Source: Chloroflexota bacterium (GTDB lineage: Bacteria > Chloroflexota > Dormibacteria > CF-121). Taken from it: 17,868 nt of DNA. The DNA lies in the NCBI GenBank assembly GCA_005880605.1, contig VBIS01000042.1, positions 1-17,868 on the forward strand, in the 5' to 3' direction. Below, piece by piece: positions 1-6,276 of the stretch. Position 1 is the first letter of the stretch. Every line of letters starts with the position of its first letter. Under the pieces are notes generated by a model. That model did not search any database and was not told the origin of the DNA. It saw only the letters and a program-made list of their open reading frames with translations. Made by a program: the position numbers and the translations under genes.

Positions 1-210
1 GAAGCCGATTGGGATGCGCGCGGCACCCTGGCCATGGGCGACTACCCGATTGGGCTGACCGCCATCCGCTGCACGACTCGCGTGACTGTCCCGCAGGACG
101 TCAAGGGTGAGCGGGCGGAGCGGCTGCTGCGGAGCGCCGAGAAATACTGTGTCGTCCTCAACACGCTCCGAAACGGCGTCCCGGTCGAGTCGACTTTCTC
201 GCTTCAATAA
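1..210 (+). CDS. OsmC-like family protein, C-terminal part (5' end outside window)
   Basis: The frame is open from base 1 to a TAA stop and gives the last 70 residues of a protein. The end of this fragment, with the string EKYCVVLNTL followed by VPVES, resembles the C-terminal helix and strand of OsmC/Ohr-type proteins, where a conserved cysteine (here Cys50 of the fragment) sits in an 'a..C.v...l' context. Family members are cytoplasmic thiol-dependent peroxidases that reduce organic hydroperoxides using a pair of cysteines; the partner cysteine would be upstream of the window. Only the C-terminal third is visible, so the exact subgroup cannot be named. It converges with the HAD gene 28 bp further on. 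Confidence 0.6.
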   Translation, partial: EADWDARGTLAMGDYPIGLTAIRCTTRVTVPQDVKGERAERLLRSAEKYCVVLNTLRNGVPVESTFSLQ

Positions 211-220
211 CCCTAACCTG

Positions 221-235
221 GGGCAGGGTGGGGGC
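221..235. repeat. 15-bp G-rich intergenic repeat, copy 1
   Basis: GGGCAGGGTGGGGGC lies 11 bp after the stop of the OsmC-like gene and is repeated exactly at 2434-2448, again just after a stop codon. The flanking bases allow an ACCCT/AGGGT pairing (210-214 with 225-229). It may be the remnant of a dispersed intergenic palindrome of the type whose complete form is seen at 2416-2448. Confidence 0.5.
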
Positions 236-238
236 CTC

Positions 239-937
239 CTAGAAGTGCGCCCGCAGCTCTCCAAAGGCGCGCAAGGTAAGGAGGCGTCCGTCGGCGTGGA
301 CGATCTCTTCCAGTTCCAGGCGCCAGGTCTGTTCGTGCGGAATGAAGACCGCGTTGAGGCCGGCGGCCAGCGCGGGGTTGATGTCGGAGCGGGGTGAGTT
401 GCCGATCATCCAGGTGCGGGCGGGATCCAGCTGCCGGTCCTTGACGATCGCCCGGTAGGTCTCTTCCGCTTTCTCGTGAACGACCGCGGTGGCGTTGAAG
501 AATGGCTCCAGTCCTGATCGGTCGATCTTCAGCCGCTGCTCTTCGGGGTGTCCCTTGGTGAGCAGCATCAAGTCGTGCCGGCCTCCAAGGTAGCGGACCG
601 TCTCCGCCACCTCGGGCAGGAGTTGCACCGGCTGGCTTGCGATCCGCTGTCCAAGCTGCAGCACGTGCTCGATGTCCTGAGGTTGCAGGTCGCGCTCGGC
701 CAGCCGCTCGTAAGTCTCACGGAGGTTCTTCGTGAAGCTGGCCGATCCGTAGCCGTGCACGCGAACGTTGATTCGCTCGACTTCATCGAGCGCGGCCCGA
801 ACCTGGTCCCGGCTCAGGGATGAGTGAGCCAGGAAATCAATGAAAGCCTCAATCGCCTGCTCGAAGTAGACGTTGTTTTCCCAGAGCGTGTCGTCGCCGT
901 CGATCAGGATGAACTGGCGGCCCGTGGCGATTGCCAT
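239..937 (-). CDS. HAD-superfamily hydrolase (phosphatase-like)
   Basis: A 232-residue protein with the ordered HAD motifs: motif I DGDDT (nucleophile Asp13 and acid/base Asp15), motif II with Thr in LLTKG near residue 125, a motif III lysine in the HEKAEETY segment, and motif IV in GNSPRSDINPALAAG near residue 180. The region between motifs I and II (about 20-95) is helical and fits the C1 cap of subfamily I enzymes. Such enzymes remove phosphate from small metabolites through an aspartyl-phosphate intermediate and are cytoplasmic; the substrate cannot be read from the sequence. Length is normal. The ATG start has no clear Shine-Dalgarno. It is divergent from the sigma-factor gene and stands alone. 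Confidence 0.85.
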   Translation of the reverse strand: MAIATGRQFILIDGDDTLWENNVYFEQAIEAFIDFLAHSSLSRDQVRAALDEVERINVRVHGYGSASFTKNLRETYERLAERDLQPQDIEHVLQLGQRIASQPVQLLPEVAETVRYLGGRHDLMLLTKGHPEEQRLKIDRSGLEPFFNATAVVHEKAEETYRAIVKDRQLDPARTWMIGNSPRSDINPALAAGLNAVFIPHEQTWRLELEEIVHADGRLLTLRAFGELRAHF

Positions 938-979
938 TCAACTAGGCTACCGGGGCGGCGCGACAGACATGCCTTGAGT

Positions 980-1007
980 GGAACCATAGGCCTCGTCGGC
1001 TGGTATG
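980..1007 (+). promoter_or_regulatory. Candidate ECF-type promoter upstream of the sigma factor
   Basis: GGAACC at 980-985 matches the -35 element common to ECF sigma promoters, and GGTATG lies about 16 bp downstream in the -10 position, 20 bp before the GTG start of the sigma gene. Autoregulation is usual for ECF genes. The -10 part is weak, so this is a suggestion only. Confidence 0.3.
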
Positions 1008-1026
1008 AAGGGATAGCAAACGATCC

Positions 1027-1614
1027 GTGGAGGGCCGACCACTGGACGATGTAGCGCTCGTCGAACGCGCGCGAACCGGCGATATCAACGCCTATGAAGC
1101 ACTTGTCCAGCAGTACCAACAGCTGGCGTACCGGGTCGCCTACCAGGTCACCGGGGACGCCGCCGACGCGGAGGATGCCGCGCAGGAGGCTTTTGTGAAC
1201 GCCTACTACGCGCTCGGCCGGTTTCGCGCGGGCGCGCCGTTCAAGCCGTGGCTGTGCCAGATCGTCGCCAACGAAGCGCGCAACCGTCGGATGGCGGCAC
1301 ATCGCCGGACTGCCCTGGCGGAGCGCGCCCATCGGGCCCAGGCCTCGGGGGAAGCGGCCCCTTCCCCTGAGGCGGCGGCCGAGGCAGATGAGTTTCGGGC
1401 GACCCTCGTCGAGACCCTCGGGCGGCTACGGGATGACGATCGCCTAATCCTTGCCTACCGCCTCTTCTTCGACTTTTCGGAGGCCGATATGGCGGAGGCG
1501 CTGAAGGTCCCGAAAGGCACGGTGAAGTCGCGGCTGTCTCGGGCCCTTGCGCGGCTGCGGGCGGCGTTGCCGGCCGACTTCCGGTTCCCGTCGGGAGGCA
1601 CCGTCAATGGCTGA
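1027..1614 (+). CDS. ECF-family RNA polymerase sigma factor
   Basis: A 195-residue protein made of the two sigma domains typical of group 4 factors. Region 2 is at about residues 22-92, with the DAEDAAQEAFVNAY core helix and FKPWLCQIVANEARNRRR-like promoter-melting segment. Region 4 is at about 135-190, with the helix-turn-helix ending in VPKGTVKSRLSRALARLR. Regions 1 and 3 are absent, as expected. The GTG start is preceded by GAAGGGA about 13 bp upstream. The downstream gene overlaps it by 8 bp and encodes a membrane protein placed where an anti-sigma factor is normally found, so its activity is probably held in check by that protein. The inducing signal is unknown. Confidence 0.92.
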   Translation: MEGRPLDDVALVERARTGDINAYEALVQQYQQLAYRVAYQVTGDAADAEDAAQEAFVNAYYALGRFRAGAPFKPWLCQIVANEARNRRMAAHRRTALAERAHRAQASGEAAPSPEAAAEADEFRATLVETLGRLRDDDRLILAYRLFFDFSEADMAEALKVPKGTVKSRLSRALARLRAALPADFRFPSGGTVNG

Positions 1615-2401
1615 CCCGCAGCGATTGACGGACGTGGAGCTGGAACGGGCGCTTCGCGAGTTGGGCCCGTCCTATCCATATCCGCCTACGCCGAACCTGG
1701 CGGTGGCCGTCCGCCGCCGGATCGTCGCCCGGCCGCTGGCCCCGGTTCGACGCCTGCCTCTCTGGCGCGATCCAATGCGGCTGGCCATCGCCGCGGTGGT
1801 TGTGCTCGTGCTGGCGGGTGCCGCCGCCCTGATCAACCCCACGACGCGCGATGCCATCGCTCACTTCTTCCATGTGCGCGGCGTGATCGTGAACCGGGTC
1901 TCGCCAGGTCCGTCGGTCTCGCCGGTGACGCCGCTGAATCTCGGCCAGCGCACCACCCTGACCGACGCGCAATCGGCGGTCTCTTTCACGATTGCCGTTC
2001 CGACCGAGCTGGGCTCGCCCGACGCTGTCTATGTCGATCGCGAAGTGCCCGGTGGCGAGGTCGTGCTCGCCTACACCGCACGCCCGGGGATTCCCCTGGT
2101 GCCGCAGACCAACCTTGGTGCGCTGGTCACGGAATTTCGTGGCGACCTCATCCCAGGTTTCCTCACCAAAGAGGTCGGGCCCTCGACCACCTTGGAGGAG
2201 ACCTCGGTGCACGGCAACCCGGGCTGGTGGGTCGCGGGCGCGCCCCACCGCGTGATCACCCGGATCGGCGATACGGATTACCCCGTGGAATTGCGCATGG
2301 CCGCCAACACCCTGATCTGGGAGCACGGCGGCGTCACCTACCGAATCGAATCGGGCCTTTCCAAGGCTGATGCCTTTAAGCTCGCGACCGGCCTTCCCTA
2401 A
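1607..2401 (+). CDS. Membrane-anchored anti-sigma-like protein
   Basis: Start chosen at ATG 1607, inside the end of the sigma gene, because GGGAGG lies 7 bp upstream; the frame is open further upstream but that part has no coding character. The 264-residue product has an N-terminal cytoplasmic stretch (1-55) with two short helices, one transmembrane helix at about 58-77 (core AIAAVVVLVLAGAAAL), and an extracytoplasmic domain of about 180 residues. That domain ends in a segment (LIWEHGGVTYRIESGLS) resembling the DUF4367-type domain found on anti-sigma and related sensor proteins. Its position suggests it binds the ECF factor and responds to an envelope signal. No zinc-finger HxxxCxxC anti-sigma motif is visible, so the assignment rests on topology and context. 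Confidence 0.7.
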   Translation: MADPQRLTDVELERALRELGPSYPYPPTPNLAVAVRRRIVARPLAPVRRLPLWRDPMRLAIAAVVVLVLAGAAALINPTTRDAIAHFFHVRGVIVNRVSPGPSVSPVTPLNLGQRTTLTDAQSAVSFTIAVPTELGSPDAVYVDREVPGGEVVLAYTARPGIPLVPQTNLGALVTEFRGDLIPGFLTKEVGPSTTLEETSVHGNPGWWVAGAPHRVITRIGDTDYPVELRMAANTLIWEHGGVTYRIESGLSKADAFKLATGLP

Positions 2402-2415
2402 GTGGGCTGACTCAT

Positions 2416-2448
2416 CCCTCCCCCTCTGGGGGAGGGCAGGGTGGGGGC
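2416..2448. repeat. Perfect G/C hairpin plus second copy of the 15-bp repeat
   Basis: CCCTCCCCC (2416-2424) pairs perfectly with GGGGGAGGG (2428-2436) around a 3-nt TCT loop, and the right arm runs into CAGGGTGGGGGC. The last 15 bases (2434-2448) equal 221-235. It lies 14 bp after the stop of the anti-sigma-like gene, so it may act as a transcription terminator without a T-run, or be a dispersed intergenic repeat. The rest of 2449-2584 shows no recognisable feature. Confidence 0.5.
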
Positions 2449-2595
2449 GCCGCGTCGGTGCCGGCGGCCAGATGGTCTCCGGGTCCCACCGCCGCCGGCT
2501 CCAAACGCGTGATCGCAGTCTGCGGATGTTCTGCGACAGCTGTCTGTCGGAGTCAGGCAGCCCAGCCCAAACAACCGTAGCGCGCTCGCAACTGC

Positions 2596-2640
2596 TTCAC
2601 ACCTGATTCACAACTCGCGCGCAGGATGAATCAGTAGATA
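2596..2640 (+). promoter_or_regulatory. Candidate PhoB/OmpR-type activated promoter
   Basis: TTCACA at 2596-2601 is repeated exactly at 2607-2612, an 11-bp period. A weaker unit, CTCGCA, is in register at 2585-2590. TAGATA at 2635-2640 can serve as a -10 box, which would put the direct repeats at about -51 to -35, the usual place for a response regulator of the PhoB/OmpR family. An 8-bp inverted repeat (CTGATTCA 2603-2610 with TGAATCAG 2627-2634) overlaps and offers an alternative reading. Transcription would start only a few bases before the ribosome binding site of the next gene. Confidence 0.35.
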
Positions 2641-2662
2641 TTCACTGCAAAAGGAGAACGAC

Positions 2663-2974
2663 ATGAACAATCTCTCGACGAGAGATAGGAAGCGGAAGCT
2701 GATGATGTTGGGCGGCATTGGCCTCGGCCTGGCGATGCTGGGGCGCAAGCGCCGCTGGCGCCGGTACGCCATGAACCAGATGATGGGCGGCGGCTATGCC
2801 GGCGGCCCCTGGGGGCGATTTGGCGGCTACGGACATGGCGCGCCTGGTGGACCGTCGCAGGCATTTACCCTGCCGCCATTCATCGAGGCGACGCTGAAGG
2901 CCTGGCACGACCGGGCGCACGGAACGGTTCCGCCGGCAGGGCCGACGGTTCAACCGGGCACGACGCAGCTCTGA
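2663..2974 (+). CDS. Small basic Gly/aromatic-rich protein of unknown function
   Basis: A 103-residue protein with a strong Shine-Dalgarno (AAAAGGAG, 6 bp before the ATG). It has four parts: a very basic N-terminus (residues 1-13), a short hydrophobic stretch LMMLGGIGLGLAML (about 13-26) followed by a basic block RKRRWRR, a Gly/Tyr/His-rich low-complexity segment (about 41-65), and a better-structured tail with the string PPFIEATLKAWHDRAHG (about 72-88). The hydrophobic stretch is short for a transmembrane helix but could sit in the membrane. I do not recognise the family. The upstream region has the candidate response-regulator site and downstream there is a perfect hairpin, so it looks like a single-gene unit. 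Confidence 0.7.
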   Translation: MNNLSTRDRKRKLMMLGGIGLGLAMLGRKRRWRRYAMNQMMGGGYAGGPWGRFGGYGHGAPGGPSQAFTLPPFIEATLKAWHDRAHGTVPPAGPTVQPGTTQL

Positions 2975-2991
2975 TTTCCTTCCCTCCCGAC

Positions 2992-3017
2992 TGAGGCGGA
3001 GTCCCAACTCCGCCTCA
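2992..3017. terminator. Perfect 10-bp hairpin between the small protein gene and leuB
   Basis: TGAGGCGGAG (2992-3001) pairs without mismatch with CTCCGCCTCA (3008-3017) around a 6-nt loop, 17 bp after a stop codon. No T-run follows on either strand, so it may be a T-less terminator or a transcript-stabilising structure. It separates the small gene from leuB. Confidence 0.45.
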
Positions 3018-3064
3018 ACCTTCGCATAAAATCGTGCGGACCATGGAAGGGATGAGCATTTAGC

Positions 3065-4162
3065 GTGGCCGCCGCGCGAATTGTCGTGCTGCCCGGCGAC
3101 GGCATCGGTCCCGAAGTCACTGCTGCGGCGCGCCGGGTCCTCGACGCCGGCGCACTTCAGGCCGGTCTTCAGCTCGATTACGTGGATGACCTCGTCGGCG
3201 GCGCGGCCGTCGATGCCTACGGGGTGTCGCTTCGCCCGCAGACCCTGCGGCTCTGCAAGACGGCGGATGCCATCCTCTTCGGCGCCGTCGGGGGCCCGAA
3301 GTGGGACGATGCCTCGCCGACGAGCTCGCTGCGTCCCGGGACCGCTTTGCTCGGCCTGCGCAAGGGCCTCGGTCTCTTCGCCAACCTGCGGCCGGTGCGC
3401 GTCGACGCGGCGATGGTCGCCACCTCGGCGCTGCGCCCCGAGCGGGTCCGCGACGTCGACCTGTTGGTGGTCCGCGAGCTCACCGGCGGGCTTTACTTCA
3501 GCAAACCAAAACGGCGCTATCAGACACCGCGAGGTGAGGCGGCCGTCGATACCATGCGATACAGCACGCCGGAGATCGAGCGGGTCGCGGTCCGAGCTTT
3601 CGAGCTGGCCCGGATGCGCCGCCGTCGACTCCTTTCCGTCGATAAGGCGAACGTGCTGGAGACCTCGCGCCTCTGGCGTGTGGTGGTGACCCGCGTGGCC
3701 GAGCGCTACCCTGACGTCGCCTGCAGCCACATGCTGGTCGACGCCTTTGCCATGGAGCTACTGCGCCGGCCGCAGGCCTTCGACGTCATTGTTACCGAGA
3801 ACCTCTTTGGCGACATCCTTACCGATGAGGCGTCGATGCTGGCGGGTGCGCTCGGCATGCTGCCCTCGGCGAGTCTCGGCGGCGGGACGCTCGGGCTGTA
3901 CGAACCGATTCACGGGTCGGCGCCCGATATCGCCGGGAAAGGGATCGCGAATCCGATCGGCGCCATCCTCAGCGCGGCGCTCCTGTTGCGGTGGTCGCTC
4001 AACCATGAGGCGGCGGCCCAGGCCGTGGAGCGGGCGGTCTCCCATGTGCTGGCCGCCGGCCTACGCACTGCGGATATCGCGGGCTCTGGCGAGGCGACCG
4101 TCAGCACGGGCGCGATCACGGACGCGGTCGTCGAGGCGATCCAGTCGCCGGCGACGACCTAG
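3065..4162 (+). CDS. leuB: 3-isopropylmalate dehydrogenase
   Basis: LeuB oxidises and decarboxylates 3-isopropylmalate to 2-oxoisocaproate with NAD+ in leucine synthesis. The 365-residue length is normal. The N-terminus carries LPGDGIGPEV. Substrate residues are in place: Arg99, Arg109 and Arg137 (context VVRELTGG), Tyr144, Lys194 (SVDKANVLE) and Asp226, Asp250 and Asp254 (ENLFGDILTDEASML). The coenzyme loop EPIHGSAPDIAGKGIANP is intact near 280-297. The GTG start fits the family N-terminus, with an AAGGGATGAG-like ribosome site upstream. It stands apart from leuA at the other end of the window, and no leuCD is present. Its stop shares a CTAG palindrome with the convergent thrC gene. Confidence 0.96.
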   Translation: MAAARIVVLPGDGIGPEVTAAARRVLDAGALQAGLQLDYVDDLVGGAAVDAYGVSLRPQTLRLCKTADAILFGAVGGPKWDDASPTSSLRPGTALLGLRKGLGLFANLRPVRVDAAMVATSALRPERVRDVDLLVVRELTGGLYFSKPKRRYQTPRGEAAVDTMRYSTPEIERVAVRAFELARMRRRRLLSVDKANVLETSRLWRVVVTRVAERYPDVACSHMLVDAFAMELLRRPQAFDVIVTENLFGDILTDEASMLAGALGMLPSASLGGGTLGLYEPIHGSAPDIAGKGIANPIGAILSAALLLRWSLNHEAAAQAVERAVSHVLAAGLRTADIAGSGEATVSTGAITDAVVEAIQSPATT

Positions 4163-5202
4163 CCGATCGCGCGCCGAAGGGCGGTCAACGTTGGCTCGAC
4201 CGCCGCTGGGATCGTAAGCCCGCGGGTCAGGGCCTCCGGGTCCTTCAGTCCGTGACCGGTCAGGACACAGACGATGGGCTGGTCCCGGCGGACGGTTCCC
4301 TCGCGAGCCCGCGCCAGCAGCAGGGCGACCCCCGCGGCCGAGGCCGGCTCGACCAGCAGGCCTTCCTCGCGTGCCAGGCGGCGATGCGCCGCCATGATCT
4401 CCGCGTCGCTGACCGCCTCGATGCTGCCGCCGGACTCATCACGGGCCGCGATCGCGCTCTCCCATGAGGCTGGATTTCCAATTCGAATTGCCGTGGCGAC
4501 CGTTCGCGGGCGGGCCACCGGCTTGCCGCGCACGAGGGGTGCCGCGCCCTCCGCCTGGGCACCGTGCATCTGCGGCCGGGAGGAGCCCTGGGTGCGGGCC
4601 AGCTCGGAGAAGCCACGCCAATATGCGGTGATGTTGCCGCCATTGCCCACCGGGATGAAGAGTTCAGAGGGGACCTCTCGCAATTGCTCGACGATCTCGA
4701 AGGCGGCGGTCTTTTGACCCTCGATCCGATCGGGATTTACCGAGTTGACCAGGGCCACCCCCGGCTGGTCGGCCACCTGCCGGACGAGCTTCAGCGCGGT
4801 GTCGAACGTGCCCTTCACGGTGAGGACGGTGGCCCCGTAGGCGAGGGCTTGGGCCAGCTTGCCGGCGGCGATCCCCCCCGCCGGGACCACGACCACGGCG
4901 CGGAGGCCGCAGCGTGAGGCATAAGCCGAAGCAGACGCGCTCGTATTGCCGGTGGAGGCGCAAAGGAGCGTCTTGGCCCCGGCTTCGACGGCCTTCGCGG
5001 TGGCGAGTGCCATCCCGCGGTCCTTGAACGATCCACTGGGGTTCAGGCCCTCGTACTTGAAATAGAGCTGGTGGAGGCCAATCGATGGGCCGATCCGCGA
5101 GGAGCGAACCAGTGGGGTCGACCCCTCGCCCAGCGTGATGCGCGGCGTGGTCGCGCTCACGGGCAGCGACGCGGCATAGCGCTCGATGATGCCGGGCGTC
5201 AT
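4159..5202 (-). CDS. thrC: Threonine synthase, short type without zinc ribbon
   Basis: Threonine synthase converts O-phosphohomoserine to threonine with PLP. The 347-residue protein follows the compact form common in Bacillus and actinobacteria: EGSTPL near 26-31, the PLP lysine Lys60 in NPSGSFKDRGM, the CASTGNTSASASAYASRCG phosphate-cradle region, NPDRIEGQKTAAFEIV, the glycine loop PVGNGGNITAYW that holds the cofactor phosphate, and RIGNPASW followed by EPASAAGVALL. It starts at ATG 5202. It is divergent from hom with only 23 bp between the starts, so the two promoters must overlap each other's coding regions. A second, different threonine synthase is encoded at 14329-15573. Confidence 0.94.
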   Translation of the reverse strand: MTPGIIERYAASLPVSATTPRITLGEGSTPLVRSSRIGPSIGLHQLYFKYEGLNPSGSFKDRGMALATAKAVEAGAKTLLCASTGNTSASASAYASRCGLRAVVVVPAGGIAAGKLAQALAYGATVLTVKGTFDTALKLVRQVADQPGVALVNSVNPDRIEGQKTAAFEIVEQLREVPSELFIPVGNGGNITAYWRGFSELARTQGSSRPQMHGAQAEGAAPLVRGKPVARPRTVATAIRIGNPASWESAIAARDESGGSIEAVSDAEIMAAHRRLAREEGLLVEPASAAGVALLLARAREGTVRRDQPIVCVLTGHGLKDPEALTRGLTIPAAVEPTLTALRRAIG

Positions 5203-5225
5203 GCCCGCATGCTAGCGTTCCGGAA

Positions 5226-6263
5226 ATGCCGCCAGCGCCCTATCGGATCGGAATGCTCGGCCTTGGCCACGTCGGCGGCGCGCTGGCGCGGCGCCTGGTC
5301 GAGGACGCTGACGCGGTCACGCGCGCGGCGAACCGCCCGATCCGATTGGAAGCCGTTGCTGTCGCCCGCCCGCAAGGCCGGTCGGCGCCCGCGCCCCTGA
5401 TGGCGGCCGATCAGCTCCTCGCGCTTCCGGGCCTTGACGCGGTGGTCGAGCTGGTGGGTGGGCTCGAGCCGGCGCATACCTATATAAAGGGGGCGCTTTC
5501 CGCCGGCCTCGAGGTGATCACCGCGAACAAGCAGGTGATCGCCGCTCATGGTCCGGCGCTGGCTCGGCTCGGGCGGCTCCGATTCGAAGCATCGGTGGCG
5601 AGCGCCATCCCGATCGTCGAAACGCTGGCCGACACCCTGGCGCCGGACCGCATCCGCTCGATTGTCGGCATCCTCAACGGCACCACCAATTCCATCCTCG
5701 GGGCGATCGCCGCTGGGGCGAGCTACGCGGAGGCCCTGGCCGACGCCCAGCGGCGCGGCCTTGCCGAGGCCGATCCCAGCGCCGACGTCGACGCCCATGA
5801 CCCGGCCGCCAAGCTGGCCATCCTGGCGATGCTGGCGTTCCGCCGTCGCATCGACCCCTCCCACATCGAACGGGTGGGGATTCGCAGCCTCGGTCCCGTG
5901 CAGCTGGCGGCAGCCCGGCAACGTGGCTTCGTCATCAAGTTGATCGCGGCGGCCACCACCCACGATGGCGCGACCATCGAGGCCGACGTCCGGCCGCGAC
6001 TGGTCCCCGATGACGCGGCGATGGCGCGCGTCGATGGGGCGATGAATGCGATTGCGCTCGATGCCCAGTACGCCGGCTCGCTCGTCCTCCAGGGACCTGG
6101 TGCCGGCCCGGATGCGGCCGCCAGCGCCGTGCTCGCCGACCTGGTCCGCGCGGCGAAGGACGCGCCGGCGTCGGCCGGAACGCTGCTGGCCAGTCTGGCG
6201 GACCAGCCGGCGGCGACGGTGGCACCCCTCGGTCTCAAGAACCCTTATCCTGCAGCGTCATGA
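5226..6263 (+). CDS. hom: Homoserine dehydrogenase lacking the ACT domain
   Basis: Hom reduces aspartate semialdehyde to homoserine, the branch point toward methionine and threonine. The 345-residue protein has the nucleotide-binding GLGHVGG (12-18), TANK at 99-102, NGTTN at 151-155, and the catalytic/substrate segment EADPSADVDAHDPAAKL (181-197, with Asp192 and Lys196). The C-terminal part GPGAGPDAAASAVLADL closes the nucleotide domain. It then ends, whereas the usual bacterial enzyme of about 430 residues continues into an ACT domain that senses threonine. The first ATG is used; the internal Met10 would cut into the first strand. trpE follows after 13 bp, so they are probably co-transcribed. 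Confidence 0.94.
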   Translation: MPPAPYRIGMLGLGHVGGALARRLVEDADAVTRAANRPIRLEAVAVARPQGRSAPAPLMAADQLLALPGLDAVVELVGGLEPAHTYIKGALSAGLEVITANKQVIAAHGPALARLGRLRFEASVASAIPIVETLADTLAPDRIRSIVGILNGTTNSILGAIAAGASYAEALADAQRRGLAEADPSADVDAHDPAAKLAILAMLAFRRRIDPSHIERVGIRSLGPVQLAAARQRGFVIKLIAAATTHDGATIEADVRPRLVPDDAAMARVDGAMNAIALDAQYAGSLVLQGPGAGPDAAASAVLADLVRAAKDAPASAGTLLASLADQPAATVAPLGLKNPYPAAS

Positions 6264-6276
6264 CGGCGAGGATCAC

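Noticed and set aside
3043..3063. Six-codon mini-ORF (MEGMSI) just before leuB, as a leader peptide
   Set aside because: It contains no leucine codons and no attenuator hairpin lies after it; the ATGs fall within the leuB ribosome-site region by chance.
6046..6276. Extended trpE frame inside hom
   Set aside because: Arg/Ser/Pro-rich shadow of hom; GTG 6277 has a ribosome site and the normal TrpE start.
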